NCBI GenBank assembly: GCA_963773655.1
Contig: CAVZBX010000001.1
Span: 992,001-1,056,000, forward strand
DNA from: DASSQJ01 sp963773655
GTDB taxonomy: Bacteria > Actinomycetota > Actinomycetes > Actinomycetales > Dermatophilaceae
Direction of reading: 5' to 3'
DNA length: 64,000 nt
The position numbers and the translations under genes were made by a program. Shown here one piece after another: positions 50,546-59,946 of the stretch. The notes under the pieces were generated by a model. That model worked only from the letters and a program-made list of their open reading frames with translations, made no database searches and was not told where the DNA came from. Numbering within the stretch: the stretch's first letter is position 1; each line of letters opens with the position of its first letter.

Positions 50546-53459
50546 CTACCCCCGCTCTACGCCCACGGCGGGACCGGAAGCCTGACTCTCCGGACCAGTG
50601 AGCAGGAATGCCGTGGCCTCCTCGATCGTCATCGCGCCGCCTCGCGCCACGAGCGCGTGGAAGCGGTCCGCGCCCAGGGCCGAGGCCGCGGCGTCGACCC
50701 CGGGCCTGATCTGACGGTCCCAGAACGGCGCCATCTCCATCGTGAAGTGCGTCTCGCCGGCCCCGCGGAGCACCGCCGCCCGCTCGGCCTGGCCGGCGAT
50801 CCCTGCGAAGTGCGCTGCCTGCAGGAAGGCCATCCCGGATGACACCGAGGCTCCCATCTCCAGGGCGGACCGGGCGGAGAGGCGGTTCAGGCCGTCGGCC
50901 CTCTCCGGTTCGCCGGCATGCCAGACCGCGAAGGCGAGGTTGTGCAACGCGAGGGGACGGACGAGGGGGTCGGCCCCCGGCTGGTAGGCGAGCGTGACGG
51001 CCTCGGTGAACCAGCGCAGCCGGTCCGAGTCCTCCTGGAGGTTCGCGAGGAATGTCGTGGCGTGCACCTGCCCGTAGGTGTCGCCCATCTCGATGAACAG
51101 GCGTCGTCCCTCCGCGAGCATGGCGCACACCTCGTCGCTCTCGTCGCCGCCCCACAGCCGCGCCTGCGCGAGCAGGGTGAGGGGCCACGCCGTTCCGTCA
51201 GCGAAGCCGATCCTGCCGCACGTGTCGAGGCTCTCCTGCAGCAGCTCCATCGCCAGCGGGATCTCGCCCACCGAGAACGCGAGGTGGCCACGCCGGGCCA
51301 GGGCGTAGGCCAGGCCGCGCTCGTCGGCGACCGACCGGTAGATCGCCGCGGCCTCGTCGGCCCAGGCGATGCCTTCGGCGTACCGCTGCACGTACATGAG
51401 CAGGAAGGCGCCCACGGCCAGCGCGTCCGCCCTGGGCCGGGTCAGCGTTCCCGTCGAGGCAGCGAGCACCCGCTCCAGCCGGGCCAGCCCGTCCCGCAGC
51501 GCACCGGAGAACAGCCAGACGTGCCCGAGGGGCCACGCCATCTCGAGTGCCGCGTCGTGCCGGCCGGCCGCCAGCCACCGGTCGAAGGCGGCCTCGTGGT
51601 CGGTGAGCTCTACGTCGACGCGGTCACGTGCGGCCATCCTTCCGCGACCGAAGACGTCGTCTCGCAGGCGGCGGCAGGCCTCGAGCAGGTGGGTGTCGTG
51701 GCGCAGCACGGCGCCCGGCTCACCGTTCCCGGCACGCAGCCGGCCGCGCGCGTAGAGCCGGACGGTCTCGAGCATTCGGTAGGTCGTCACCGTCCCGAGC
51801 TCGGCGTGCAGCAGCGAGGCGTTGGTCAGGCCGCGAAGCAGCTCCATCGCGTCGAGCTGCGCCACCCGCAACACCGCGGCCGCCGTCTCCGCGGTGAAGG
51901 GGCCCTCGAACACCCCCAGCGTGTCGAAGGCCTCTCGCTCGTCGGGATCCAGCAGGTCGCGGCTCCAGTCGAGCGACGCCCGTAGCGACGTGTGGACCTC
52001 CCGCTGGGGGTGGGTGGACACGAGCAGCCGGAACCTGTCGGCGAGGTGGTCGGCGATCTCCCGGGGCGAGAGCGCGTCGCAACGCGCAGCGGCGAGCTCG
52101 ATCGCCAACGGCAGGCCGTCGAGGTGTCGACACACCTCCGTGACCGCCGCCGCGTTCGCCGTGTCGAGGGCGAAGTCGGGTCTGATGGCGACCGCGCGCG
52201 TGCTGAACAGCTGCTCGGCCTCGCCGGGAGACCCTCCGCATGTCGCCGTGGGCAGGCCCTCGAGAGTCACCACCACCTCGCCGGGGACCTCCAGCGCTCG
52301 GCGGCTCGTCGCGAGGACCCGCAGCCCGGGTGCCGTCGACAGCAGCCGTGCGGCCACCTCGGCCGCCGGCCCGATGACGTGCTCGCAGTTGTCCAGCACG
52401 AGCAGCGCCCGGCGGGGCCGCGCCCACTCGACGAGGGACGCGTCGGCGCCGTGCAGGGTTGCGGCACCCACCGTGGCGGCGACGGCCCCGGCGGCGCCGT
52501 CCGGCCCGGGCAGGCGGGCCAGGTCGGCCAGCCAGACCCCGTCGGGGAAGCTTGCCGGCCATCCGGCCGCAGAGCTCGATCACGAGCCGGGTCTTGCCGG
52601 CCCCGCCCGGCCCGACCAGGCTCACCAGCCGGTTCGTCAGCACCCCTCGCTCGAGCTCGTCGAGCTCCGCCGCACGTCCGACGAAGCTGCTGAGCGGGAT
52701 GGGCAGCTCGGTGCCCGGTCCGGCGGCGTCGAGCGTCGGGTCCTGGACGAGGATCCGCTCCTCGAGCCGGGCCACCGCCGCGGTCGGCTCGATGCCGAGC
52801 TCGTCTGTGAGGATGCGGCGTAGCCGCGCAAGGGTGGCCAACGCGTCGGCCTGTCGCCCCGCCCGGTACAGCGTCCGGGCCAGCAGCTCCCAGAACCGCT
52901 CCCGGTACGGATGCTCGGTGGTCAACATCTGGACTTCACCCGCCTCGGGAACCCGGCCGGCGCGCAGCTGGGCCTCCACGCGGTCCTCCAGTCCCCGGAG
53001 CCGGATCTCGGCCAGCCGCGCCGCCTCCGGAGCGACCGACGGCAGATCCAGCCCCTCGTACGGCTGTCCTCGCCACAGCGTCATCGCCTCCTCCACGAGC
53101 GCGACGGCACGGTCGGCATCGGCGCCCATGGCTCGGCGGGCCGAGACCAAGCGGGCCTCGAACCGGTCGGCGTCGATCTCGTCGCCGTCGCGGAGCCGGA
53201 GCCGGTAGCCGCCGCCGGCGCGCACGATGCGGTCCCGTCCGATCGCGCCCCGGAGGTTCGACACGTAGGTGTACAGCGAGTCGCGCGCGCCATCGGGCGG
53301 CTCCTCGCCCCAGATCTCGGAGATAATTCGGTCCCCGGTCACGAGGCTCGGAACTCCCAGCAGGAGCAGTGCGAGGACCGAGCGCTGGCGGGACCCGCCG
53401 AGCGGGACCGGCGCCTCGTCGTGGCAGACCTCCAGTGGCCCGAGCACCGAGAACCACAT
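50546..53459 (-). pseudogene. AfsR/SARP-type regulator gene broken by one-base frameshift
   Basis: From ATG 53459 the first frame encodes the winged helix (MWFSVLGPLEVCHDE, then SLYTYVSNLRGAIG), the BTAD domain (to about 240) and the start of NB-ARC with Walker A GPGGAGKTR. After MAGKLP, homology moves to another frame: DGVWLADLARLPG, then LLVLDNCEHV and GLPLAIELAAARC, and TPR-like helices to stop at 50546. The shift falls in the run GGGG at 52544-52547 (CCCC in the coding strand), so one extra base explains it. Undisturbed, the protein would be about 970 residues, like the 30913-34128 regulator. A homopolymer error in assembly is as likely as real loss. The domains are otherwise intact. Confidence 0.8.
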
Positions 53460-53510
53460 GTCACCTGTGAGTCTAGGGGGGCCCGGGCCTCCGGTCCGGA
53501 GCGCTGGTGG

Positions 53511-54035
53511 TCAGTCGTCCCGCTCGATCGTGCCGGTGATCTGCCACGGGTAGTCGTGGTCGGTGCCGTCGAAGGAGCTCGTCACGTGGTTCGTGTAGCG
53601 GAGCCCCTCGTAGTCGCCGGCGCCCGTGTAGACCGTGTCCTGGACGACCTTCGTGGGTTCCATGACCTCGAGCGTGATCGCGAGGTGACCGTCGGGCGCG
53701 TACCACGTGCCAGCGTCGTTGGTGGGGGTGGAGTCGACGACGCAGTCGCCGATGGTGGTCCGGTCCACTTGACTGAACTGGCAACGGAAGTGGTGCTCGG
53801 CGGCGCCGGAGGTCCGCTCGTCGGACGTCGTCACCTCCGGGCAGCGCACCGTGCGTTCCAGGACGGTTCCGGGCACCAGGGGGAGTGGGTCACCGCTCCA
53901 GACGGTGTCGTTGTCCGAGCAGAGTCCCGTCTCACCGGTGACGGCCGTCGGGTACGTCTCGCCGGAGCAACCGGCGAGGGCGCCGAGCAGCCCCGCGACG
54001 AGGACTATGGATGCCCAGACTGTGCGTGTGCTCAT
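53511..54035 (-). CDS. Lipoprotein of unknown function
   Basis: A 174-residue lipoprotein from ATG 54035 behind AAAGGAGG. MSTRTVWASIVLVAGLLGAL then AGCSG gives a lipobox with Cys near 23. The mature part contains three further Cys (LCSDN, VRCPEV, FRCQF, and DCVVD as a fourth) and beta-type sequence (GHLAITLEVMEPTKVVQDTV, SSFDGTDHDYPWQITGTIER). No known domain was recognised. It lies directly upstream of, and on the same strand as, the broken SARP-type gene. Upstream of its start sit four imperfect 11-base-phased repeats that could be a SARP site. Confidence 0.65.
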   Translation of the reverse strand: MSTRTVWASIVLVAGLLGALAGCSGETYPTAVTGETGLCSDNDTVWSGDPLPLVPGTVLERTVRCPEVTTSDERTSGAAEHHFRCQFSQVDRTTIGDCVVDSTPTNDAGTWYAPDGHLAITLEVMEPTKVVQDTVYTGAGDYEGLRYTNHVTSSFDGTDHDYPWQITGTIERDD

Positions 54036-54055
54036 GACTGCCTCCTTTCGCACCT

Positions 54056-54095
54056 TCAGGATGCGGAGGGGACCTCAAGAGAACCCAAAGGACCC
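54056..54095 (-). promoter_or_regulatory. Imperfect 11-base-phased repeats upstream of the lipoprotein gene
   Basis: On the minus strand GGGTCCT, GTTCTCT, GTCCCCT and ATCCTGA begin exactly 11 bases apart (54095, 54084, 54073, 54062). Neighbouring units agree in only four or five of seven bases, so this is a weak match to a SARP-type operator. The spacing and the nearby SARP-type gene are the only support. Confidence 0.3.
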
Positions 54096-54206
54096 CGCTG
54101 CAGGCCATCTGGGGATGCACCCGTGGGCGCACTGACGGATCGGCGAGGCACACACCGCCCCGATGGACACCGCCTCGGCGCGGGTCTCGCCACGCGTGGC
54201 GTCACC

Positions 54207-54869
54207 TCACTGGTGTACCTCGCCACCCTTGGTGGCCAGGTACAGGTGGACGCTGCCCCACCCGCCGATCTCGACGTCGCGGACCCCCAGGTCGACGTCC
54301 GACAGCAGTGCGGGCAGGTCACGGACCAGGTCGCCGGCGGGCTTCCACAGCCACTCGACCAGGGCCGTGCCCAGCCAGTTGCCATCGGCGGGGTAGTTGA
54401 CGTCGATCAGCACCAGGCGACCCTGCGGCACCAGCACGCGGGCCAGCTCGGCGGCGGCGGCAGCGCCGTCGGGGTACCCGCTGAACGACATGGTGTTGAC
54501 GACCGTGTCGAAGGTGGCGTCCGGGTACGGCAGGGCCTCCACGCTGCCCAGCTGCAGCTCCGCCCGCGTCCCGGCGCGGGCCAGGTTACGGCGCGCGACG
54601 GCCAGAAGCGTCGGGTTCAGGTCGATGCCGACGGCGCGGTAGCGCGCGGCGTACTGCGTCAGGAGCCACCCGGTCCCGAAGGACACCTCCAGGACCCGGG
54701 GGCCTCGGATCAACGGAACGGCATGCCCGATCCAGCTCCGCCAGAGTGGGACTGCCTTGACCGTCACGTCGTAGACGGCGGCCAGGCGGGTGTACATCCG
54801 GTCGTTCGCCGCGATGTAGCCGTCCGGGTCCTCGGGCTCCACCGAGAACCCTGTACGACGTGAGAACAC
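54207..54869 (-). CDS. SAM-dependent methyltransferase
   Basis: A 220-residue class I methyltransferase from GTG 54869 (VFSRRTGFSVEPEDPDGYIA). Motif I is VLEVSFGTGWLLTQYA, with GIDLNPTLLAVARRNL (motif post-I), FDTVVNTMSFSGYPD (motif II) and LVPQGRLVLIDVNYP (motif III). The glycine-rich loop is slightly unusual (EVSFGTGW in place of ExGxGxG). Substrate unknown. A few family members act on lipids or quinones. Its 5' end overlaps the tail of the DUF1990-like frame by about 105 bases, so the start could be a little later. Confidence 0.8.
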   Translation of the reverse strand: MFSRRTGFSVEPEDPDGYIAANDRMYTRLAAVYDVTVKAVPLWRSWIGHAVPLIRGPRVLEVSFGTGWLLTQYAARYRAVGIDLNPTLLAVARRNLARAGTRAELQLGSVEALPYPDATFDTVVNTMSFSGYPDGAAAAAELARVLVPQGRLVLIDVNYPADGNWLGTALVEWLWKPAGDLVRDLPALLSDVDLGVRDVEIGGWGSVHLYLATKGGEVHQ

Positions 54870-55522
54870 CAGTCGATCTTCCCGCGCCCGCCCGGCCCGT
54901 GGACGCCCCCAGCCGGGCCGGACGGCCAGGGCGGCAGCGGCCGGGGTCCCGACTCGCCGCCCGGACGGTGCGCTCGCGGTGCATGGCTTGGCGATTCTCT
55001 CCAGTCCTCCCACGGTCTCCGGCTGCCGACGTCGACGCCGACCTCGCGTTCCTCGTCGACCCGCTTGCGGGTGGTCCCGAGGCCGTGTCCTGAGCCCACC
55101 CAGGGCTCGCCTTCGGGCCGTGCCCCTCGTCCATCCGCGGCCTGACGGGCGGGCGCTCTCGGAACGAGGGGCTCCGGCTCAGGGACGGTGAACCCGCGCC
55201 GGCGTGGTTCGGTGGTGACCGCGAGGACGCGGCAGGGGATCGTGAGGGACAGGGCGCCGAGTCCCCGCCGTATGGACACGACGGTGCCCTCGTGCAGGGG
55301 GATGTCCGAGGCCTCGATACGCAGCCCTGCCCTGGAGTGCATCCGCCACTGGAAGAGGTCGCGGGCGGCGCCGTCGACGTCGCGCCGGGTCAGCAGGCGG
55401 GGACGGCGAGGGTGGGAGAAGCCGTCGGCGGCCGCTCCGGGCATCCGGGTTCGCGGTGTGAACGACAACGGTGCTGAGCGCAAGGAGGCGGCCCGCTCCG
55501 GATCGAGAGGTTCGACGGGCAC
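54764..55522 (-). pseudogene. DUF1990-family gene with decayed 3' half
   Basis: From ATG 55522 (the start MPVEPLDPERAAS) about 115 residues match DUF1990: ARDLFQWRMHSRAGLRIEAS, TVVSIRRGLGALSLTIPCRV and LAVTTEPRRRGF. The usual continuation with YGTLPGHPE and the C-terminal helix is absent; after RRRGF the frame runs on with unrelated sequence to 54764, overlapping the methyltransferase gene. The 3' half has therefore been lost or shifted. DUF1990 function is unknown; it was first noted in plants and bacteria as a small conserved domain. Confidence 0.55.
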
Positions 55523-55667
55523 CCACCCATCGTCCCGCGTGATCTCTGTCAGGGGACGTCAGGCCTCGCAGCCGAGGGCCGCTGGGTCGCCGCCGACGGC
55601 AGCCGTCGCTTCTACGAGGCGACCGACAGCCCCGCCGACGCGACCTGACTGGCACGCGACCCGGCCC

Positions 55668-56243
55668 TCACACCCTGTGCAGCCGCGCGCCGAGCGCCCT
55701 GGTGACCACCCGCCAGGCCTCGTCCGAGACGAGCGAGCCGTGCAGTGTGTAGAACTTGTCGGCCTTCGTGTCGAGCACGAGGCACCCCTCGACCCATGTC
55801 GCTCGGGTGACCGCCCCCGTCGACACGGCGTGCGTGGCGTCGGGGGTTGCGAACCCGACGCGGTTCTCCTCGAAGGTTCCCTTGACGACGGTGCCGGGTG
55901 GTGCCTGCAGTAGCAGTGACTTCCGCACCGTCCGCCCCACCCGCCACGGCATCGTCGCGATGTCGAGACCGAAGAGCACGACCAGCGCGAACGCGCTGCT
56001 CGCCATCGTCAGCGGGACCGGAACCGAGTCGCGCGCCGGGAAGAGCCAGGTCAGCATCGCCATCGCGACGACGACGATGGCCCACTGCGCGGCCCAGGCG
56101 CGCCACCAGTGGGGGAAACGCCGCCAGTGCGTGCGCTGGATGGCGCGCACCACCTGGCGCACCGACTCCTCGGACGTCACCGCCCACGTCGTGACGACCA
56201 CCGGGCCGACCTGCTCCTGCCCCCCGAGGGCGCTCTGGTCCAC
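55668..56243 (-). CDS. YcxB-like membrane protein
   Basis: A 191-residue protein from GTG 56243. Two hydrophobic segments (about 50-66 and 78-95) near the N-terminus are followed by a cytoplasmic C-terminal beta domain: APPGTVVKGTFEENRVGFAT, DATHAVSTGAVTRATWVEGC and LVLDTKADKFYTLHGSLVSD. This is the YcxB-like pattern (segments, then a WGSDI-like strand domain) common in Gram-positives, unknown role. No operon partner; the gap to the next gene holds nothing notable. Confidence 0.65.
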   Translation of the reverse strand: MDQSALGGQEQVGPVVVTTWAVTSEESVRQVVRAIQRTHWRRFPHWWRAWAAQWAIVVVAMAMLTWLFPARDSVPVPLTMASSAFALVVLFGLDIATMPWRVGRTVRKSLLLQAPPGTVVKGTFEENRVGFATPDATHAVSTGAVTRATWVEGCLVLDTKADKFYTLHGSLVSDEAWRVVTRALGARLHRV

Positions 56244-56364
56244 GGGCGCAGGCTAGCTGCAGAGCTGGTTCGGCGTCCGGCTGTTGGAGGCCACCGCTGA
56301 TCCGGCCGTGTAGCGACCGCCCTGTCCGCGGCATGAGCGTGAACCCAGGTGGTGACTTCAACGC

Positions 56365-56886
56365 CTATGCGGGTTCGAAGAGTGCCTGCAGCGTCCGTTT
56401 GGTGTGGTCCAAGAACTCCGGAGTGACGTCGGCTTCCACACCAGCGGAGCGAGCGGCGTCGCTCAGCAGGTGGAGTGTCTGGTCCAGGTCGCTGACTCCT
56501 GGGGGTGGGCGCAACAGCCACACCCGCCCCGGAGGGCGAGGCGGCAAGCCGTACGAGCGGATGATGTGTTGCTCGTCGGCCTCCACCTCGAAGTAGTCCG
56601 CCGTTTTCCAAGGTATGTCGGCCCACCGGCCGTTGGTCATGGTGCGCAGACGTCGGACCCGGTTGTCGCGAATCCAAGCCCGGGACTCGACCGGCCAGAC
56701 CGCTGGCAGGAAGAGCCAGAGGGGCACGTCGGGCGCGACCTCGAAGCCATCCTCGCGAGCGGCCACGGCCAGCGAGAGGGCGTGGGCATCGTCCGTCATC
56801 ACGGGCACCTCCCCAGCGTTCTGCTCGCTCACCTTCCCGACGAAGCGCGCTTCGCTGGAGGTGCCCTCCCGGCTGAAACCCGACAT
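56365..56886 (-). CDS. Hypothetical cytoplasmic protein
   Basis: A 173-residue protein from ATG 56886 (MSGFSREGTSSEARFVGKVS). A later ATG (MTDDAHALSLAVAARED, about residue 30) is an alternative. RAWIRDNRVRRLRTMTNGRW, ADYFEVEADEQHIIRSYG and PPGRVWLLRPPPGVSDLDQT give a soluble mixed alpha/beta protein, no membrane or signal segment. It recalls the actinobacterial DUF5956 family, but this is from memory and uncertain. It follows a PAS-domain gene on the same strand after a 155-base gap. Confidence 0.55.
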   Translation of the reverse strand: MSGFSREGTSSEARFVGKVSEQNAGEVPVMTDDAHALSLAVAAREDGFEVAPDVPLWLFLPAVWPVESRAWIRDNRVRRLRTMTNGRWADIPWKTADYFEVEADEQHIIRSYGLPPRPPGRVWLLRPPPGVSDLDQTLHLLSDAARSAGVEADVTPEFLDHTKRTLQALFEPA

Positions 56887-57041
56887 GCCCTCAGCATCGC
56901 AGTGCCATTCACGTAGCGCGGGAGCCTTCACCAAAGGCGGCAAATGAGTGCGTTGCCTCGGGGTGGTCGTGCGCGGCGGTGGTGGACTCACGAAGGAGGT
57001 TGCGCCGGTCACCCATTTGACGACAGCTCGAGCGCCGGGCA

Positions 57042-57932
57042 CTACGGCTTGGCGACCTCGCGGAGAGTCCTCATCGCTAGCCCAATGGCGTCGCGAGCAG
57101 CATGGATCCGGGCTGCGCTCGAGGGTGCCGCGTGCGCCAGCGCGCGGTCGAGCTCGAGCGCGGCCGCGTAGAGGTCCTGGAGCGCCTCGGAGTGGACCGC
57201 CTCGAGGATGCGCTCGCGCTCCTCGAGGCGGGCGAGGCGCTCGCTGCGCCGGATGTTGCACACCTGGCCCTGCGGCCCCGGCTGGGCGTAAAGGTCGGTC
57301 ACCGCCACCTCCACCCAAGACCAAGCGCCGTCGGTGCACACCCGGAGCTCACCGACTCGCTCCGTCCGGAGCGGGTCGGCAGCCAGCAGGTCCTCGAAGG
57401 CTTGGTGGTCCTCGGGGTGGATGCGGTCCGCAAGGGGCGTGCCCATGACCTCGTCGACCGGCCAGCCGAAGAGGTTCGCGACCGCTGGGCTGGCGTAGCT
57501 GACCACATGGTGCTCGTCGACCACGACCGCGGCGTCGCTGGAACGTTCCATCAGGTGCCGGACGGTGTCGGCGAGGTTGAGGGAGGCGCCGACGATGCCG
57601 ATCAGCTCTCCGTCGCGGTACACGCCGCTGTCGGTAACCAGCGCGTGCAGCACCTCGCCGCTGCGGTTCTGAACCGGGAATCCGCCAGACCACGAACGGC
57701 CTTCGCGCAGAGCAGTCATGATCTCCACAGCCGCCTGGCGGGAGAGCTCCGGCACCGTGACCTCCGTTATTTGACGTCCCATGACCTCCGCGGCGGGCCA
57801 GCCGTACAGCTGCTCGGCGGCGCTGTTCCAGGACAGCACCGTCCCCCGCGTGTCCGTCGCGATCACCGCGTGCCCGAGGGCGTGCAGCAGCTCGTCGGCA
57901 GAGGGACGCAGGGGGAGAGCCTCGGTATCCAC
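57042..57932 (-). CDS. PAS-PAS protein without kinase or output domain
   Basis: A 296-residue protein from GTG 57932. PAS 1 (about 15-125) has AVIATDTRGTVLSWNSAAEQ then LYGWPAAEVMGRQI. PAS 2 (about 130-240) has AAVVVDEHHVVSYASPAVAN, LFGWPVDEVMGTPLADRIHP. A C-terminal coil, RSERLARLEERERILEAVHS and EALQDLYAAALELDRALAHA, resembles a HisKA_3-like dimerisation helix but carries no phosphate-accepting H in HDxxxQ context and no ATPase domain follows. The protein may be a ligand- or redox-sensing partner of a separate kinase or an unusual regulator. Start uncertain (GTG 57947 also possible). Confidence 0.75.
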   Translation of the reverse strand: MDTEALPLRPSADELLHALGHAVIATDTRGTVLSWNSAAEQLYGWPAAEVMGRQITEVTVPELSRQAAVEIMTALREGRSWSGGFPVQNRSGEVLHALVTDSGVYRDGELIGIVGASLNLADTVRHLMERSSDAAVVVDEHHVVSYASPAVANLFGWPVDEVMGTPLADRIHPEDHQAFEDLLAADPLRTERVGELRVCTDGAWSWVEVAVTDLYAQPGPQGQVCNIRRSERLARLEERERILEAVHSEALQDLYAAALELDRALAHAAPSSAARIHAARDAIGLAMRTLREVAKP

Positions 57933-58244
57933 GACTCCAGCCTGCACCCCATGCTTCGCGTGGTCACGGGGCGAAAGCCCCGGCTGCGCGTCAAGAGCTT
58001 CGCAGGAAACACCCGGTGGCCGACCTGCCCCTATCCGCCGCGTGACGCCCACGTCCTGGGCTGGGCGGGGGACCTTCAAGGACGCCGGTGGATGTCGCGG
58101 CGATGACCGACGGGGACGACGAGGACGAGGACCGACGTCATCGTGGACCTCGTGGACACAGGCGGGAGCCGCCGGCCGTCGGCGGCTCTCGAGGTGCTGT
58201 CCGGGAAGCCGGACGACCGTGGTGACGAGGACCGCGTCGGGCGG

Positions 58245-59192
58245 TCAGGTGGTAGGTGAGGAACCCGTCGGTGGATGTGGGGGCGCCGCCTGCGCGTGTG
58301 GTGGGGTTTGCAGGATGGGCCGGTACGCCGCGACAGCGAGGACGAGTGCGAGCGCGGCGGCCAGGACGAACCCGCTGGCCAGTGCGACCGATGCGCCCGG
58401 CGCGTCGCTGGTGAGCATTGCCAGGCCCATCCCGGCAACGGAGCAGCCCAGGAGCGCGGACCACCCGACAACCGGCGCCAGGAGGCGCCGCGCCCATGGG
58501 CGGTTGCGCAGGAGGCCGATGCCGATGGCGAGGACGATCGGCACGACGTAAGCCAGGTCCATGACCTTGACGACCCAGAAGACGACCGGGTCGTCCAGGT
58601 ACTCCTGGCGTGTGGGCGTTGCTCGCCACGCGTCGGCCAGGCCGGGAAGGTGCAGGCCAACGGTGAGGAACACCGCGACGCCCAGGAGGTACCAGCCGGT
58701 GAACCGCTGCAGCCGTGGCCGTGGCTCCGGTGCAGCGGCCTGGAACAGCCGGTGCCCGGCAACCACCAGCACCCCGCCGCACAGCATGATCAGGGCCCAG
58801 AAGAGCACGAACCACCGCTCACTGTTGCCGCTGTACTGGGCGAGGTCACCGCTGATCGCGAGCTGGGTGTAGAGGTACAGCCCGTACGACGCCGGGGCCA
58901 GGGCGAGGGCCTCGGCGCCCGGCCGCCGGCGCAGGACGAGCCACGCCGCTGCCACGCTCACCGGCCCCACGAGCAGCAGCCCTGCGATGTCGCCGCCGCG
59001 GACCTGGTCCACGGCGCCTGCGGATGCGTGGTACTCGATGGTGCCGGTCCCGAGCGGGCCGAGCAGGGCCACCGCGATCGCGCCCGCGCCGATCATCATG
59101 AGGGCGAGAGCCAGAGGTGACCAGCGCGAAGCGGTGGGGGCTTCGGCGCTCGGTCGGACTTGCTGAAGATCCTGGGGACGAACAGTGGTCAT
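58245..59192 (-). CDS. Multi-span membrane protein of unknown function
   Basis: A 315-residue protein from ATG 59192 (MTTVRPQDLQQVRPSAEAPT). About eight hydrophobic segments are visible (for example LALALMMIGAGAIAVALLGP, GLLLVGPVSVAAAWLVL, FVLFWALIMLCGGVLVVAGH, YLLGVAVFLTVGLHLPGL and VVPIVLAIGIGLL), with conserved-looking ASYGLYLYTQLAISGDL and DDPVVFWVVKVMDLAYVV. I recognise no family. A short proline/histidine tail (TPPHAQAAPPHPPTG) ends it. Divergent from a remnant ABC gene over a 520-base gap. Confidence 0.7.
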   Translation of the reverse strand: MTTVRPQDLQQVRPSAEAPTASRWSPLALALMMIGAGAIAVALLGPLGTGTIEYHASAGAVDQVRGGDIAGLLLVGPVSVAAAWLVLRRRPGAEALALAPASYGLYLYTQLAISGDLAQYSGNSERWFVLFWALIMLCGGVLVVAGHRLFQAAAPEPRPRLQRFTGWYLLGVAVFLTVGLHLPGLADAWRATPTRQEYLDDPVVFWVVKVMDLAYVVPIVLAIGIGLLRNRPWARRLLAPVVGWSALLGCSVAGMGLAMLTSDAPGASVALASGFVLAAALALVLAVAAYRPILQTPPHAQAAPPHPPTGSSPTT

Positions 59193-59714
59193 AGTCGCTC
59201 CATCCGCACGCGGAACCGGGCGAGGGCACGCTGTGCGACAGTCGCTGTGACGGAGGGCAGGCAGCCGGATCGGCGCGTCCACGCTCCGCGGCCGCGCGAG
59301 CCGGCTGCGGGGCGCTGTGCCACCGAGCCCAGCACCGCTGCCCTCCCAACGGACATCGACATCGTCCTCCTCGTCGTCTGGAACCGCTGTCCCCTGACTC
59401 ACAGCCGAGATGTGAGATGCGCATCAGCCCGCATGTCCCGATCTGGACGGAAGGTGCGGGGGTGGCCTCCCTGACGGTCGGCCTCTTGCCGTATCTGTCA
59501 CGGCGACGACGCGGCTGTGCGCCGGCGCGCCGGGGGTCCGCGCAACCGTTGCGGTGCGAGGAAGGTCACCTCGCGGATCCCGCCGCCCGCGTTGACAGGC
59601 CCCCGAGCGGTTGGAACGGTGGAAAACGGTTGAGGTTGGCCTCACGCGAGGGTTGCCCAGGGTCTTTCCCCGACACGCACAGGGACACGCCTCGGCCGAC
59701 CTCGAGGAGGGCAG
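59193..59714. other. Gene-free region with candidate promoter
   Basis: 522 bases between divergent genes with no convincing frame. TTGACA at 59592-59597 is a good -35 with a weak -10 (AACGGT) 17 bases on, pointing right towards the ABC remnant and CPBP operon. AACGGTGGAAAACGGTTG nearby contains a short repeated ACGGT unit. Confidence 0.4.
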
Positions 59715-59939
59715 ATGAGGGAGGCTCGCCGCCTGGCGAAGCGCCATGGGGACACGACCGCCGCCGACGGCGTCTCGTTCCCCGTGATGGCAGGGGCCGC
59801 GACCGGCTCCCTCGGGCCCGAGGGCGCGGGCACGTCCACGACGAGCAGGATGATCGTCGGCCCCGACCACCCCACCCCCGGGGACGTCACCGTGAACAGC
59901 AGGCGCCACGCCTCCCACGGGGCTCGCGTAGCGGGCTGA
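59715..59939 (+). pseudogene. Degenerate ABC ATPase N-terminal fragment
   Basis: A 74-codon frame reading RRLAKRHGDTTAADGVSF, GSLGPEGAGTSTTSRMIVGP and HPTPGDVTVNSRR, which is recognisably the first 65 residues of a BcrA/NatA-type ATPase (compare LTKRYGDKVAVDDLTF and GPNGAGKSTTLRMILG of the gene at 35899). Walker A is altered (GPEGAGTST, essential Lys replaced by Thr) and the frame stops before Q-loop, signature and Walker B. It cannot hydrolyse ATP. It lies 7 bases before a CPBP gene, echoing the CPBP-ABC pairing at 34.9 kb. Confidence 0.65.
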
Positions 59940-59946
59940 CCGGGAG

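Noticed and set aside
55552..55647. Plus-strand frame GLAAEGRWVAADGSRRFYEA as a gene remnant
   Set aside because: Only about 30 residues, no start and no clear family, so not counted.
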